Assembly: GCA_003991915.1 (NCBI GenBank)
Contig: RQTK01000348.1
Span: forward strand, 302,969 to 366,968
Direction: 5' to 3'
Length of the DNA stretch: 64,000 nucleotides
Source: Elysia chlorotica
Taxonomy: Eukaryota; Mollusca; Gastropoda; Plakobranchidae
The notes under the pieces are model-generated. The model was not told the origin of the DNA. It did not search any database and saw only the letters and a program-made list of their open reading frames with translations. The position numbers and the translations under genes were made by a program. Of this stretch, positions 34,146-44,478 are shown one piece after another (position 1 is the stretch's first letter; each line of letters starts with the position of its first letter).

Positions 34146-35237
34146 GTCGGGACAGTGGGACGAAAGCGGCCAGGGGTTCGAGACAAGCGGCAGTTCTGCT
34201 TCTTCTGCAAAAAGTCGGTCTACTCGATCGCGAGGCATTTGACAACATTCCACCGCAAGGAGCCTGAGATTGTGAAGCTGTTGACTTTGAAAAAACCCAA
34301 AGCCCAACGCAGAGAGTTTCTGCGCCGAATCCACAAGCTGAGAGGTTTGGGAAATTTCTGTCATAATTTGGAAGTTCTCTCAGAGGGAGGCTCTGACATT
34401 GTGGTCAGTAAACGACCCACACTACTCCAGACATTGTCAAGTTACCTCCCTTGCGTGTTCTGCTTCGGGTTTTATCTGAGGAGGAAGCTGTGGGTACACG
34501 TGCTGAAAGAGCATGGCCGGTATCTGGACGGCAAAAAGGTCGTCAAGCTCGGAAGAGAACTGCTAGAAAGTGCCCAACTCTCTCACGAGAAGGACGAGTG
34601 GCTGCAGGAAGGGAGACGATCGATTCTGCCGCTGTTGACAGATGGCAACGTTCGTGCCATGGTTGCAAAGGACGAGCTCATACTCCGACTTGGCGCCGTG
34701 CTCAGAAACAAGTTTGGCCGGTGGAAAGTTCCGGAAATTGTACAGAAGATGAAAGACCTGGGCCAGCTGCTTTTGGTTCTCGACAGCTCTTCGCCTGCCG
34801 AAAGATATCTGGAGCGCTACATAACCGGCGATCACGTCGAGGAAGTCGTTAAAGCGGCAGAAAGGCTTGAAGGATCTTCCAGACCTGACGACAGTCATCA
34901 AACTGCCCGTCCAGCAATCTCCCTCAAACTGGGCCATCTGTTGGTGGAGGTGGCCAACATCAAAAGAGGATGGGCCCTGCGCTGTGGGCACAAGCAAAAG
35001 TTTTTCGATGCCGACAATTTCTTCCAGTGTTTACACTCTGGGGAGTTTGGTGTTATTCCTTCAGGCGCTGCAGAAAGCGAGGTTTCCAAAACGGTTGAAA
35101 ATGTCCCTGACCTTGAAAGCCTTCTGCATGCGGGTTCAAGCGCCGTCCAAGATTTTTCGTCGGGTGCGGAGTCTGATGTGGACGAAGGAGAGGACCCTGC
35201 AGCACCAGACCCCGGCTCCAGTGAGGATGAAAAATCT
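34146..35237 (+). CDS. Seven-module protein, module 2 exon
   Basis: TTGTTCCCAG| and |GTGAGT bound 364 codons, phase 0-0. It holds finger 1 (FCFFC..SIARHLTTFH), LRGLGNFCHNLEVL, finger 2 (CVFCFGF..WVHVLKEH, here C2H2), ESAQLSHEKDEWLQEGRRS, LILRLGAVLRNKFGRW, LGQLLLVLDSSS, ERYITGDHVEEVVKAAERL, and LKLGHLLVEVANIKRGWALR. The acidic linker of about 75 residues is short and has no internal repeat, so with module 3 this is the cleanest example of the unit. Each module is probably a zinc-binding nucleic-acid or protein-binding unit in the nucleus. This is inferred from the fingers only. Confidence 0.9.
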
Positions 35238-35512
35238 GTGAGTCCATGTTTAAGTTAAAGAAATCTTCTCTCATTAAGATAAGATAAGGTAAACCTTTAG
35301 TATCCCATAGGAAAATTTTTCTTGGTCGTAAATACATGTATACATTACGATAAGTAATATCATGTCAAATTTTGCTTTTGGATATTGAGTGTCTCTGCGT
35401 GCAGGTGTGTTTGTATGGGTGTGGGTGTGTCTGATGTACTATTAGCATGGCCGAATGAAAGAATCTTGTAAAGCACTTTGAGGCTTCGGCATAAAGCGCT
35501 ATAAAAATGTAC

Positions 35513-35555
<43 letters not shown>

Positions 35556-36431
35556 CATTATTAATTGTTATTATTATCATTATTATTATTATTATTATTA
35601 TTATTCTCATTAAGATGAGATAAGTTAAACCTTCAGTATCCTATAGGAAAATTTTTCTTGGTTGTACATTTTATTCAAAATAACATCAATACATATGTGA
35701 GAGAAAACAAACAATAATATAAGCGCTTTACATTCACATGAAACACTGTTCAAAAGTATGGCAACTTTGTAGCAATCTGATGGAGGCTGATACAAACAAG
35801 TTTTTATAATATCTGTCTGTTCTGGCCCTTTTTGAAATTAATCTGTTTCTTCTTTGTGATGTTTCATATTCACTATGAAGAGTGTGGTTCATGTCTGATG
35901 TTATACGTTAAGCTATATTCATTACATTGTTTACTTGTAAACATACATGTCTTTGAAAGGGGTTAGTTCACAGCCAATAATTTTGGAATATATATACACT
36001 GTGTAGGTACAATATTTCTCAGAGATTAAGTGTTAATTAGAGCAAACAAAAAACAAAGCGAGGCCTATTTTACAGCTTGGAAAGATGACACGTTTCACTT
36101 TTGGGTCTAATGGGTTAACAGTATCCTAGATTACCAATGCTGGACGGCAGTGTCTGTGGCTAAGTAGGTAAACGTTCTGGATTGGTGGACAGGAGGTTGG
36201 TGGTTCGAATTCCACTGGAGCCTTCGCCTCTGTAATGGATACTTCAGGAGACTTAAGCGATGTAAACGTACTTGAGATAAACTTTCACAAAGTTGGCCAT
36301 TTATTTTGTCTAAGACAAAAGCACCAATGTTTTTAAGAGCTTGTTTGATTCATATATTTTTTATCAGATAACGTGGTTGGTATTTCACTTTGCTGCATTT
36401 TTAAAACATTTTTTCACATTTTTTTCCTCAG
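35238..36431. mobile_element. Intron with ATT-tailed element between 60-bp direct repeats
   Basis: About 62 bp (TTAAGATAAGATAAGGTAAA and on to AAATTTTTCTTGG) at 35267-35332 is repeated at about 35605-35667. Between the copies lies a segment ending AAAGCGCTATAAAAATGTAC followed by (ATT)n, the usual 3' end of many invertebrate non-LTR elements or their SINEs. A tRNA-like head (TGGCTAAGTAGGTAAACGTT, B box GGTTCGAATTCC) lies at 36155-36225. Confidence 0.6.
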
Positions 36432-37490
36432 ACGGATGGTGTGGAGTCATTGCAGCCTGCAATTAAAGAGAACCCACAGTATTGCCCATTCTGTAAAACC
36501 CAGTTTACTAACGTTCCAAGGCATCTGGTCGAAGTGCATTCCTCAGAACCAGAAATCGCACAACTCCTTCAGCTCTCGAAATCCAAACGCAAGGTTTTCT
36601 TAGGGGGAATCAACAAGATGAAATGTCTTGGAAATTTCCTCCACAATGTACAAGTACTGCAGGGAGAGCTATCTGTTTTTGTTGTGGCTAAAAGATTTCT
36701 CAGGACTGGGAGAGCGTCAAAAGTCTCTGACTTCCTGCCCTGCCTTCACTGCCTGGGGTTTTTTCACCGGCGGAGTCTCAACGCGCACATTGCCAGGTGC
36801 GAGAGCAGGCCTGGACCTGAACACAATATGTTCTCTTTCAAAGCCGCCTTCAGCAAAGCCCTGCTAGACAGCGCCTGTCTCCCCCAAAGGGAAGAACAAT
36901 GGTTGAGTCCGGTGAGACAGACTCTCCAGGGACCTGTCGCAGAGAGACACGATTTCATTGATACGATCGAGAACGACAAGCTCATTCTCCGGTACGGAGC
37001 CGTTGTGCAGAAGAGCTACGGGAAGCCGAAAGCTGCGGAAGTTTTTCACAAGATGTCGCAGCTCGCGAAGCTGTTGCTGAATCTCCGAGAGAAATTCGGG
37101 GCGGAGAAAAATCTGGAGAGTTTCATATGCGCTGATTCTTTTGACGAGGTTATAAGAGCTGCTGATGTAGTCTTCAGAATCGCACCGGACGAGGTCCAGC
37201 CAACCTCTATCTCTCCGTGTCTGGATGTCAGGACAGGATATTTGCTCGGCTTTGTCGCAAACGTGAAGCGCGGTGCCGCCATACAGTCCGGAAACTGGCA
37301 AGACCTGGGAGATGCCGAGAATTTCCTCACCTGTTTACAGAGGAAAGGGTCGGCCGCCATGTTTAAACAAATAATTGGTCGCAGGACGGCTGACGCGCCT
37401 GATGCAAGTACCGGCCCGTCTGGCAGTGAGGTCACGGGTACGGGTGAAGTTGTTGCGGAGATTCCTCCATCTAGTGACAGCGTCTTGCCC
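36432..37490 (+). CDS. Seven-module protein, module 3 exon
   Basis: TTTTTCCTCAG| and |GTAAGA bound 353 codons, phase 0-0. Finger 1 is YCPFC..VPRHLVEVH and finger 2 is CLHCLGF..LNAHIARC (C2HC). The core has DSACLPQREEQWLSPVRQT, LILRYGAVVQKSYGKP, LAKLLLNLREKF, ESFICADSFDEVIRAADVV and VRTGYLLGFVANVKRGAAIQ. In VKRGAA the otherwise conserved Trp of VKRGWA is replaced. The Gly/Ser/Thr/Glu linker is short and not repetitive. Confidence 0.9.
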
Positions 37491-37910
37491 GTAAGAACTC
37501 TCTAAATACATGTACTGGCACTTGATACCCAGACCTTGTCTCTTAAGAAAATTTTTTGAAATTCTGAAAAATAATTTTTTTTTTTTTCAATTTTTTTTTC
37601 TCAATTTTTTTTTTTTTTTAAATGCTTTTTGTTAATTTTGTTTCTAAATGTTAGTCTAGTTTAGTTACATTGCTTCTGTTTAAATTTCAAAGTGTTTAAC
37701 TGTGTGCTGTCATTGGAAACTTCTAATTCTAGAAAATTCTTTTCTATCTCAGACTTTGACCCCAAAGGTAGAAATAATCGAAATTGGCAATTTTGTATTT
37801 GCAAATTTAAAAAAAAGTGTCGGTATTTACATTTTACTGTGTCCTCTGCAATTTGGATAATTTTTTTTTTTGGCTAAAAAAATATTGTTTTGTTTTATTT
37901 TGTTTTGCAG
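37491..37910. other. Short intron
   Basis: A T-rich intron of 420 bp. A minus-strand shadow frame and a 61-codon plus frame have no support. Confidence 0.7.
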
Positions 37911-39638
37911 GGAGTGAGTGCAGGGGCGAAGATGCAGCGTGGAAAAAGAGACAAGAAAAATTATTGCCTGTACTGCGAAGCCTCGGTCATTAAAATCGCA
38001 AAGCATCTCAAAATGGTACATGCTAAAAAACCAGAAGTGTTGCAGCTGATGCGTCTTACCAAACACTCAGACAGACAAGACGACTCGGCACAGAGAGTGT
38101 CCAAGCTTAGGTTCCTGGGGAATTTCTTGCACAACATCAAAGTTCTTCAGGGGAAATCATCAGACTTTGTTATTTGCAAACGGAGCCATCTGTCTGATTC
38201 TAAGGCAGTCTCGAATTTTCTCCCTTGCCTCTACTGTCTGGGCTTTTACAACGTAAACGCGCTGTCGAGGCACGTGGAGGGCTGTGATTTCCGAGACGGT
38301 AGGGATCACAGCAAGTTCAATGAACATCATATTCTCAGCAAAATTCTGCTTGAGAGCGCAAGACTTTCTGAGTCCGAAAGAAACGAACAGATGTCTCAAG
38401 TCAGAGCGATGCTGCTTCAGCATTTCACCAAAGATGGTGCGTCTGATGTCTGCAGAGTGGTTGAGAAAGATGCGTCTGATGTCTGCGAAGCGGTTGAGAA
38501 AGATGGTGCGTCTGACGTTTGCGAAGCGGTTGAGAAAGGTGCGGTTGAGAAAGATGGTGCGTCTGACGTTTGCGAAGTGGTTGAGAAAGATGCGTCTGAT
38601 GTCCGCAAAGTGGATGAGAATGGTGCGTCTGATGTCTGCGAAGCGGTTGAGAAAGATGGTGCGTCTGATGTCTGCGAAGTGGTTGAGAAAGATGCGTCTG
38701 ACGTCTGCGAAGCGGTTGAGAAAGATGCGTCTGTTTGCAAAGTGGATGACAAAGATTTGTCTGTTTGTGAAATGATTGAGAAAGATACCTTCATCTCGAG
38801 GTGTGGCGTGTGTCTGTACAACAGCTTTGGCAAAGACGCCGACGTTGAGATGATATGGCAGGATCTGACCTTGCTTGGAAAGTTACTATCTGCCTTGATA
38901 CAGCAGACGTCAAACGGACATAATTCTTTAGAAGGGTTCATCTCGAAGGATTTGTTTGACCAAGTCGTTAAAGCGGCAGAAACGCTGGACGGGGTATCCG
39001 CATCTGAAGAGGAAGGGAATCGAACCAACGTCCCGGCACTCTCCCCAAAGATGGGGTACCTGATGGCCATAGCGGCCACCGTCAAAAGAGGCCTGGCCTT
39101 GCAGATTTGGAACCAAACAGACCAGGACGATGCTGAAATGTTCCTAACCTTAGTGCAGGGCAAGCGCTCGCCCAATACAGTGGTCGCAGGCCCAGGGCTG
39201 CGCTCAAAAGTTTCTCTTTTTAAAGAGGAGGCCCCAGTTCTTCCTGATGCGGCCACTATATGTACTGTTGGTGTAAGTGATGCGGATACTACCCGCGCTG
39301 TTGGTGTTAATGGTGCAGCCAATACATCTACTGTTGGTGCTAGTGATGCGGATACAACCGGTGCTGGTGGTGCTAGTGATGCGGATGCTACCCACACTGT
39401 TAATCCTAGTGATGCGGATACTACCGGTACTGTTGGTGTTAGTGATGCAACCACTACCGGCGCTGTTGGTGTTAGTGATGCGGATACTACCGGCGCTGTT
39501 GGTGCTACTGCTAGTGATACTGGGGCGGACGTCGAGGCAGAGAAAACGGATGCAGAGTCTGATGACGGGAATGAGATTGACCAAGAGATCCATGACCCGA
39601 CTTGGCAGGACAGTGGATTGAATGAACACCCTATCTTA
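37911..39638 (+). CDS. Seven-module protein, module 4 exon with two repeat expansions
   Basis: TGTTTTGCAG| and |GTGAGT bound 576 codons, phase 0-0. Finger 1 is YCLYC..IAKHLKMVH and finger 2 is CLYCLGF..LSRHVEGC. Inside the core, between the ESARLSESERNEQMSQVRAM helix and TFISRCGVCLYNSFGK, about 118 residues of degenerate repeats (GASDVCEAVEKD) are inserted at about 38435-38787. The rest of the core follows (LGKLLSALIQQTS, EGFISKDLFDQVVKAAETL, PKMGYLMAIAATVKRGLALQ). The linker has a second expansion (VGVSDADTTGA, 39260-39520) and an acidic end. Amplification inside the fold at a loop position suggests that loop tolerates length change. Confidence 0.88.
38435..38787 (+). repeat. Coding repeats inside module 4
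   Basis: About ten 33-39 bp units, GCGTCTGATGTCTGCGAAGC plus GGTTGAGAAAGATGGT variants, each encode about 11-13 residues with one Cys and a net acidic charge. Confidence 0.9.
39260..39525 (+). repeat. Coding repeats in module-4 linker
   Basis: About nine 30-33 bp units around GGTGTTAGTGATGCGGATAC encode Val-Gly-Val-Ser-Asp-Ala-Asp-Thr-Thr-Gly-Ala variants. Confidence 0.9.
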
Positions 39639-40503
39639 GTGAGTGAACATTTTGTTCTTTGTGTGTGTGTGTTGTTGTAGTAGTGGTGCAGAAGTTTTGC
39701 CATGAAGATGCGCTTCAAAAATGAGTTTTTTTTATTTACAATTAATAATACTGTGTAGTTGTAGCAGCAGAAGTAGCATTGTTACGTGTGTCTCTGAAAT
39801 AGTTTATAATAAAGCCATAGTTTATCTTAAACAGGGTTTATAAATCCTATCCTAGGTAGGTGCCACTGAACTTTCTTTTGAAAATCCATTCACACCATTT
39901 CCAGCAGTTACATCAATTCACTAATACTTTTCTTCTTGTTTATTGGAACTAAGCTCTAGCGAGAAGTTGTTTTTTTCTTTACCAAGCTCTACGGCAATAT
40001 TTTTTTGGCATTTATCTCTATCGCAACATTTTTTTTTACATTTAAACTTTACAGTTCTTTTTATTTTTCAAGCTTTACTGGGAGACTTTTGTTTTGGTTC
40101 TAAGCTATATAGAGACACTTTCAGAACTAAACTCTATGGCAAAACTTTTTTTTCTTGTAAAAACTTTACTTTCACTTTTTTTTTTTTCAAACTCTACTGA
40201 GACTTTTTTTTTCAATAACTTGTCCGCAACCTTTTTTGGGTTAAATCCTAAAGCCGACATTTTTTTGTTTCAAAGTTTACCGCGACTATATGTTTTGTTA
40301 AATGGTACTAAGCTCTAGGGAGAAGTTGTTTTCTACTAAGTTTCGCAATAATAACTTGTATTTATTTTTGTTACCATATTCAGCAGTTACATCAATTCAC
40401 TTATATTTTTCTTCTCCTACTAAGCTTCACAATAATAACTTGTATTTATTTTTGTTTTAGGCTTTATTTTATTATTTTTTGTTTTGTTTTTCTCCTTCCC
40501 AAG
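39639..40503. repeat. Intron with T-rich irregular repeats
   Basis: CAGCAGTTACATCAATTCAC occurs near 39902 and 40380, and CAATAATAACTTGTATTTAT near 40350 and 40429. Between them are many short units like AACTCTACTGAGAC separated by T runs. No element family is recognised. Confidence 0.6.
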
Positions 40504-42429
40504 ATGGACTCATTACCCGCAAAAATAGCCGGGGTAAGAGACAAGAGGCACTACTGCTTTGTCTGCAAAGCTCCGTTCGTCAGCGTGATAATTCACATGA
40601 TGAGAGCCCACGCCAAAAACCCACAGGTGGCCCGACTCCATCAGCTCGCCCAGACGGTGTCCAAGTCTGAACGCTGCGTCTTCATCAAGGAGGCCTACCG
40701 ACTGCGGTGCCTCGGCAACTTCTGCCACAACGTCAGGGTGCTGCGGAGAAACGGCTCGGGCATCGTGGTCGTCAAACGGTGCTCCGATGTGAAGAAGGTG
40801 TCTGATTATCTCCCCTGCGTCTTCTGCTACGGATTCATGAGCCGCCCGACGCTGGTCAAACACATGGCCCAGTGCGTGCTCAGGGAAGGGAGGGAACTCA
40901 ACAAGTTTGATCGGAGGCTGTCCTTCAGCGCGTTCCTCCTGGAGAGTGCGTGCCTGTCCGACCAGGAGGATAATTGGCTGGCCCAGGTCAGGGCGTCCGT
41001 CCACAGACACATGGCCAAGAAGGGCGCAGTGTCCGTGGTCGCCAAAGACACGCTCATACTGCGGTTTGGGGCGTTGCTGTACAGGAAACTTGCCGATTTG
41101 AGCTTGAGCTTGGGGACAATCTCCCAGAGGCTTTCTCATCTCGGCAAACTGCTGGCGGCCCTGCAGAGGGAATTCCCACAGGATGTGGACCTGGACAGCT
41201 TTATCTGTGCCGAGCGTTTCTACGACGTGCTAGAAACTGCGGAAAAAATGTCCGGAGCTACCACCACGGATTCTGGCGAACAGGTTTTTTTGGTGCCGGG
41301 GTTTCTCATCAAGCTCGGCTACTGGCTCGCCTACATCGGTATGGTCAAGGTTGGCTGGGCGCTGCAATGCGGAGACGAGCGGATGCTAGCAGAGGCTGCG
41401 GGATTCCTCACATGCCTGCACAAAGAATGGCCAATCTGCGTTTCTGCTTACTCTGCAGAAGGAAGTTTCGTCTCCGCTTCAAAACCGGCCTCAGAGCAGT
41501 CAGAATCTCAAGCAATGGTTAATGCTTCTAATGTTTTGGGTGACTATAGTGTTGTGGCCAACTCTGGCATAGACTGTGTCACTACAATTACAGATCCTAA
41601 TATAAACACCGAAATCTCGAGCGTGTCAGCTGCAACTGCGGACAATGTTTCTTGTGTAACAAATGGAGATACTGGCGCTTCTGTTGCGAGTGCTGACAAT
41701 GGTTCAGATGAACCCAGTAGAATAACCACTCAGTGCTCCGATACCAATGTAAATGCTAAGTGTTCAAGTGCGAACTCTGTTTCCTCAGAGGCAAGCTTAG
41801 TTTCTTCAAAGGCACCTACAAATACAATGCCATGTTTTGAAAATAGCGGCACAATCCCTTCATTTGGGGACACAGTCAAGGCTTTCACAGTTTCTAGCAC
41901 AGGCAATGTCTCAGCAAGTGGGACTATAGAAGATATTTCAGCAAATGCAAGTTCTTTCAATGTTTCTTCAATCTCATCGACTGCAGCTACAAGCACTGTT
42001 TTAGCAAATGCAAGTTTAACCAATGATTCCACAAGTGCCCCTGTGGAAGGTATTTCTACAAATGCAAGTTTAACAAATGTTTCCTCAAGTGCCCCTGTGG
42101 AAGGTATTTCTTCAAATGCAAGTTTAACCAATGTTTCCACAAGTACCCCTGTGGAAGAAATTTCAGCAAATGCAAGTTCAACCAATGTTTCCACAAGTGC
42201 CCCTGTGAAAGGTATTTCAGAAAATGCAAGTCTAACCAATTTTTCTTCAATTGCAAATACAGAAATTATGTCCTCTGAGGCAACAGAGAACATTATTTCA
42301 GAGACTACACATTCCACCTGTGCGTCTACTAATGATCCAGCCAGCACAGAGCCTAGTGCGACTTCTGGAGAAAGGCAGAGGACGCTTTCAACAGAGCTTG
42401 ACAAGAGCTCGAATGGATACACACCTGCT
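40504..42429 (+). CDS. Seven-module protein, module 5 exon
   Basis: The acceptor CCTTCCCAAG| at 40503 keeps phase 0, and an ATG happens to be the first codon. The alternative TTTTAG| at 40460 would break frame. The exon has 642 codons and its donor is |GTAAGT. Finger 1 is YCFVC..VIIHMMRAH and finger 2 is CVFCYGF..LVKHMAQC. The core has ESACLSDQEDNWLAQVRAS, LILRFGALLYRKLADL, LGKLLAALQREF, DSFICAERFYDVLETAEKM, IKLGYWLAYIGMVKVGWALQ and EAAGFLTCLHKEW. The Ser/Thr/Asn/Ala linker of about 340 residues contains 20-residue tandem repeats. GC content of the module part is visibly higher than the linker. Because it starts with ATG, an internal promoter could make a shorter protein. This is possible but not supported by any motif. 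Confidence 0.88.
41930..42250 (+). repeat. Coding repeats in module-5 linker, 60 bp
   Basis: About five units, GCAAATGCAAGTTTAACCAA then TGTTTCCACAAGTGCCCCTG and a short end, encode NASLTNVSTSAPVEGIS-type repeats rich in possible O-glycosylation or phosphorylation residues. Confidence 0.9.
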
Positions 42430-43324
42430 GTAAGTGAAATATGTTTTCATTTTTACCTATTCGAAATTATTGTTTTAATTGTCAGTGAGAAAAATGAACT
42501 TAAATGAATAAGAATCCCCTATAGTTGTTTTTAAATTTAGGAACGAAAGATCTTCAAAGTTTGGCGTTTTTATATAGGGTTGACCAGTGGAATCTAAGGT
42601 GAAAATACCTTACTGAGAGATCTGTTGGTTCGTTTGTGAGTTTTTTGCTCAGTATTGGATGGGTCAAATGACTAATGCTGACAATATTTTGTTTCTGCTG
42701 TTAATGTTATTCAGTGATAGTGCGCAAGCTGATCACATTATACTGACACCTACCTAACTAGAAGGGGACCAATTACACCACATGGATCTTTTAAACTACT
42801 GTATATACCCTTCACTTGTAACCAAACCTTTCACGCACAATTATGTTTTTACTACTCAGAGAAGGTTGGGTTGGGTTGGGTTGTTTTTAACGTCCAACAA
42901 CAGCACTATATAGGCTATAATGTTACTCAGAGAGAGATAAAGGAATTACCATTGCTACTAGTATAATGCATTAACTGTCTTAGGACATCATGGGCACAAC
43001 ATAGCCGTTACGGTGCTGACGTGCCGTAAAACTCACTCACTCACTCACTCACCCAAAAAAATAAATAAAATTGGAACAAAAAGAATCGACATTGCTGACC
43101 ATATCTATTGGCGTGTCTATGTCCTTGAACTCCAACAAATAAATTTACGTTTTAGCATATATAAATTGGCTTCTAAAGTTGACCATGTCTACCCGCGTCT
43201 CTCTGTCCTTGCGTGGCACTTGAATCAGGCCGATCCCTTTGCTTCCACCTATCCATCTTCCCAGCCAGATCTCCCAGATCTGTTCTCTTTGTCTGCCTCT
43301 CCCTCACTTTCCATTAATTCATCT

Positions 43325-43385
<61 letters not shown>

Positions 43386-43467
43386 TATTTTTATAGCGCT
43401 TTACAAGATTCTTTCATTCGTCCATACTAATTGTACATCAGACACACCCACACCCATGCACACACTG

Positions 43468-43499
<32 letters not shown>

Positions 43500-43502
43500 C
43501 AC

Positions 43503-43542
<40 letters not shown>

Positions 43543-44478
43543 TCAATATCCAAAAGCAGTTGCAATAGTGTGTTCTAAACTATGTCTGCTCATGACATGA
43601 TTAACAAAATTTGCTTTTTGTGTTCGAGTTCTACATAGGTGATTTTAACCTATACCTGTTTTGTTTAATTTTAAAACTTGGCGTTAGTCTTGCGGGAAAA
43701 AAATGTTTTCCTAGTTGGAGAAGGAGGAGAAAATAAAGTAGTTCAAACAGGTTTCAGTGGCAGTGTTAACTCTATCGAACATGTGTTGTTACATGATTGC
43801 ATTTAATGTAATGGCGTCAATATTTTCTGGGGGAAAAAGGAGCACTGTGTTAACTGTCAAATTTTATGTTAAGCTGTGTTGCATTATTTATTCAAGAGTT
43901 ACAAGATTCTTTCATTCATCCATACTAATTGTACATCAGACACACCCACACCCATACACACACACTGCACGCACACGCACACACACACACACACTCAATA
44001 TCTAAAAGCAGTTGCAATAGTGCGTTCTAAACTATTTCTGCTAATGACATGACCAACAAAATTTTGCTTTTTGTGTTCGGGTTCTACTGAGGTGATTTTA
44101 AGCTGTACCTGTTTTGTTTAATTTTAAAACTTGGCGTTAGTCTTGCAGGAAAAAAATGTTTTCCTAGTTGGAGAAAAAGGAGAAAATAAATTAGTTCGAA
44201 CAGGTTTCAGTGGCAGTGTTAACTCTATTGAACATGTGTTGTTACATGATTGTAAACATCATATATGGAATATTTAATGTAATGGCGTCAATATTTTCTG
44301 GGGAAAAAAGGAGCACTGTGTTAACTGTCAAATTTTATGTTAAGCTGTGTTGCATAATTTATTCAAGGACTTCTCTTCACTGTAGTCACTAGTGTGATAA
44401 ATTGTATATTAGGCTATGTTGAACCATTTAAGTTTATTTTAGTACCCTGTCCTAATGTTGTTGGTGTTTTTTTTTCAG
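42430..44478. repeat. Intron with a 480-bp tandem duplication and SINE pieces
   Basis: A unit at 43403-43900 is repeated at 43901-44368 with about 90% or better identity; both begin ACAAGATTCTTTCATTC. The (ATA)n tract at 43328-43385 plus TTTTTATAGCGCTTTACAAG is the inverted 3' end of an ATT-tailed element. (CA)n tracts lie at 43455-43543 and 43955-43995. Minus-strand SINE pieces lie at 42736-42776 and 42864-42922. Confidence 0.8.

Noticed and set aside
33294..34364. Minus-strand open frames of 151-356 codons with LHYCTMQLHYTT-type repeats
   Set aside because: They are translations of the 26-bp minisatellite, open in all three frames because the unit has no stop on that strand, and they overlap a real exon on the plus strand.
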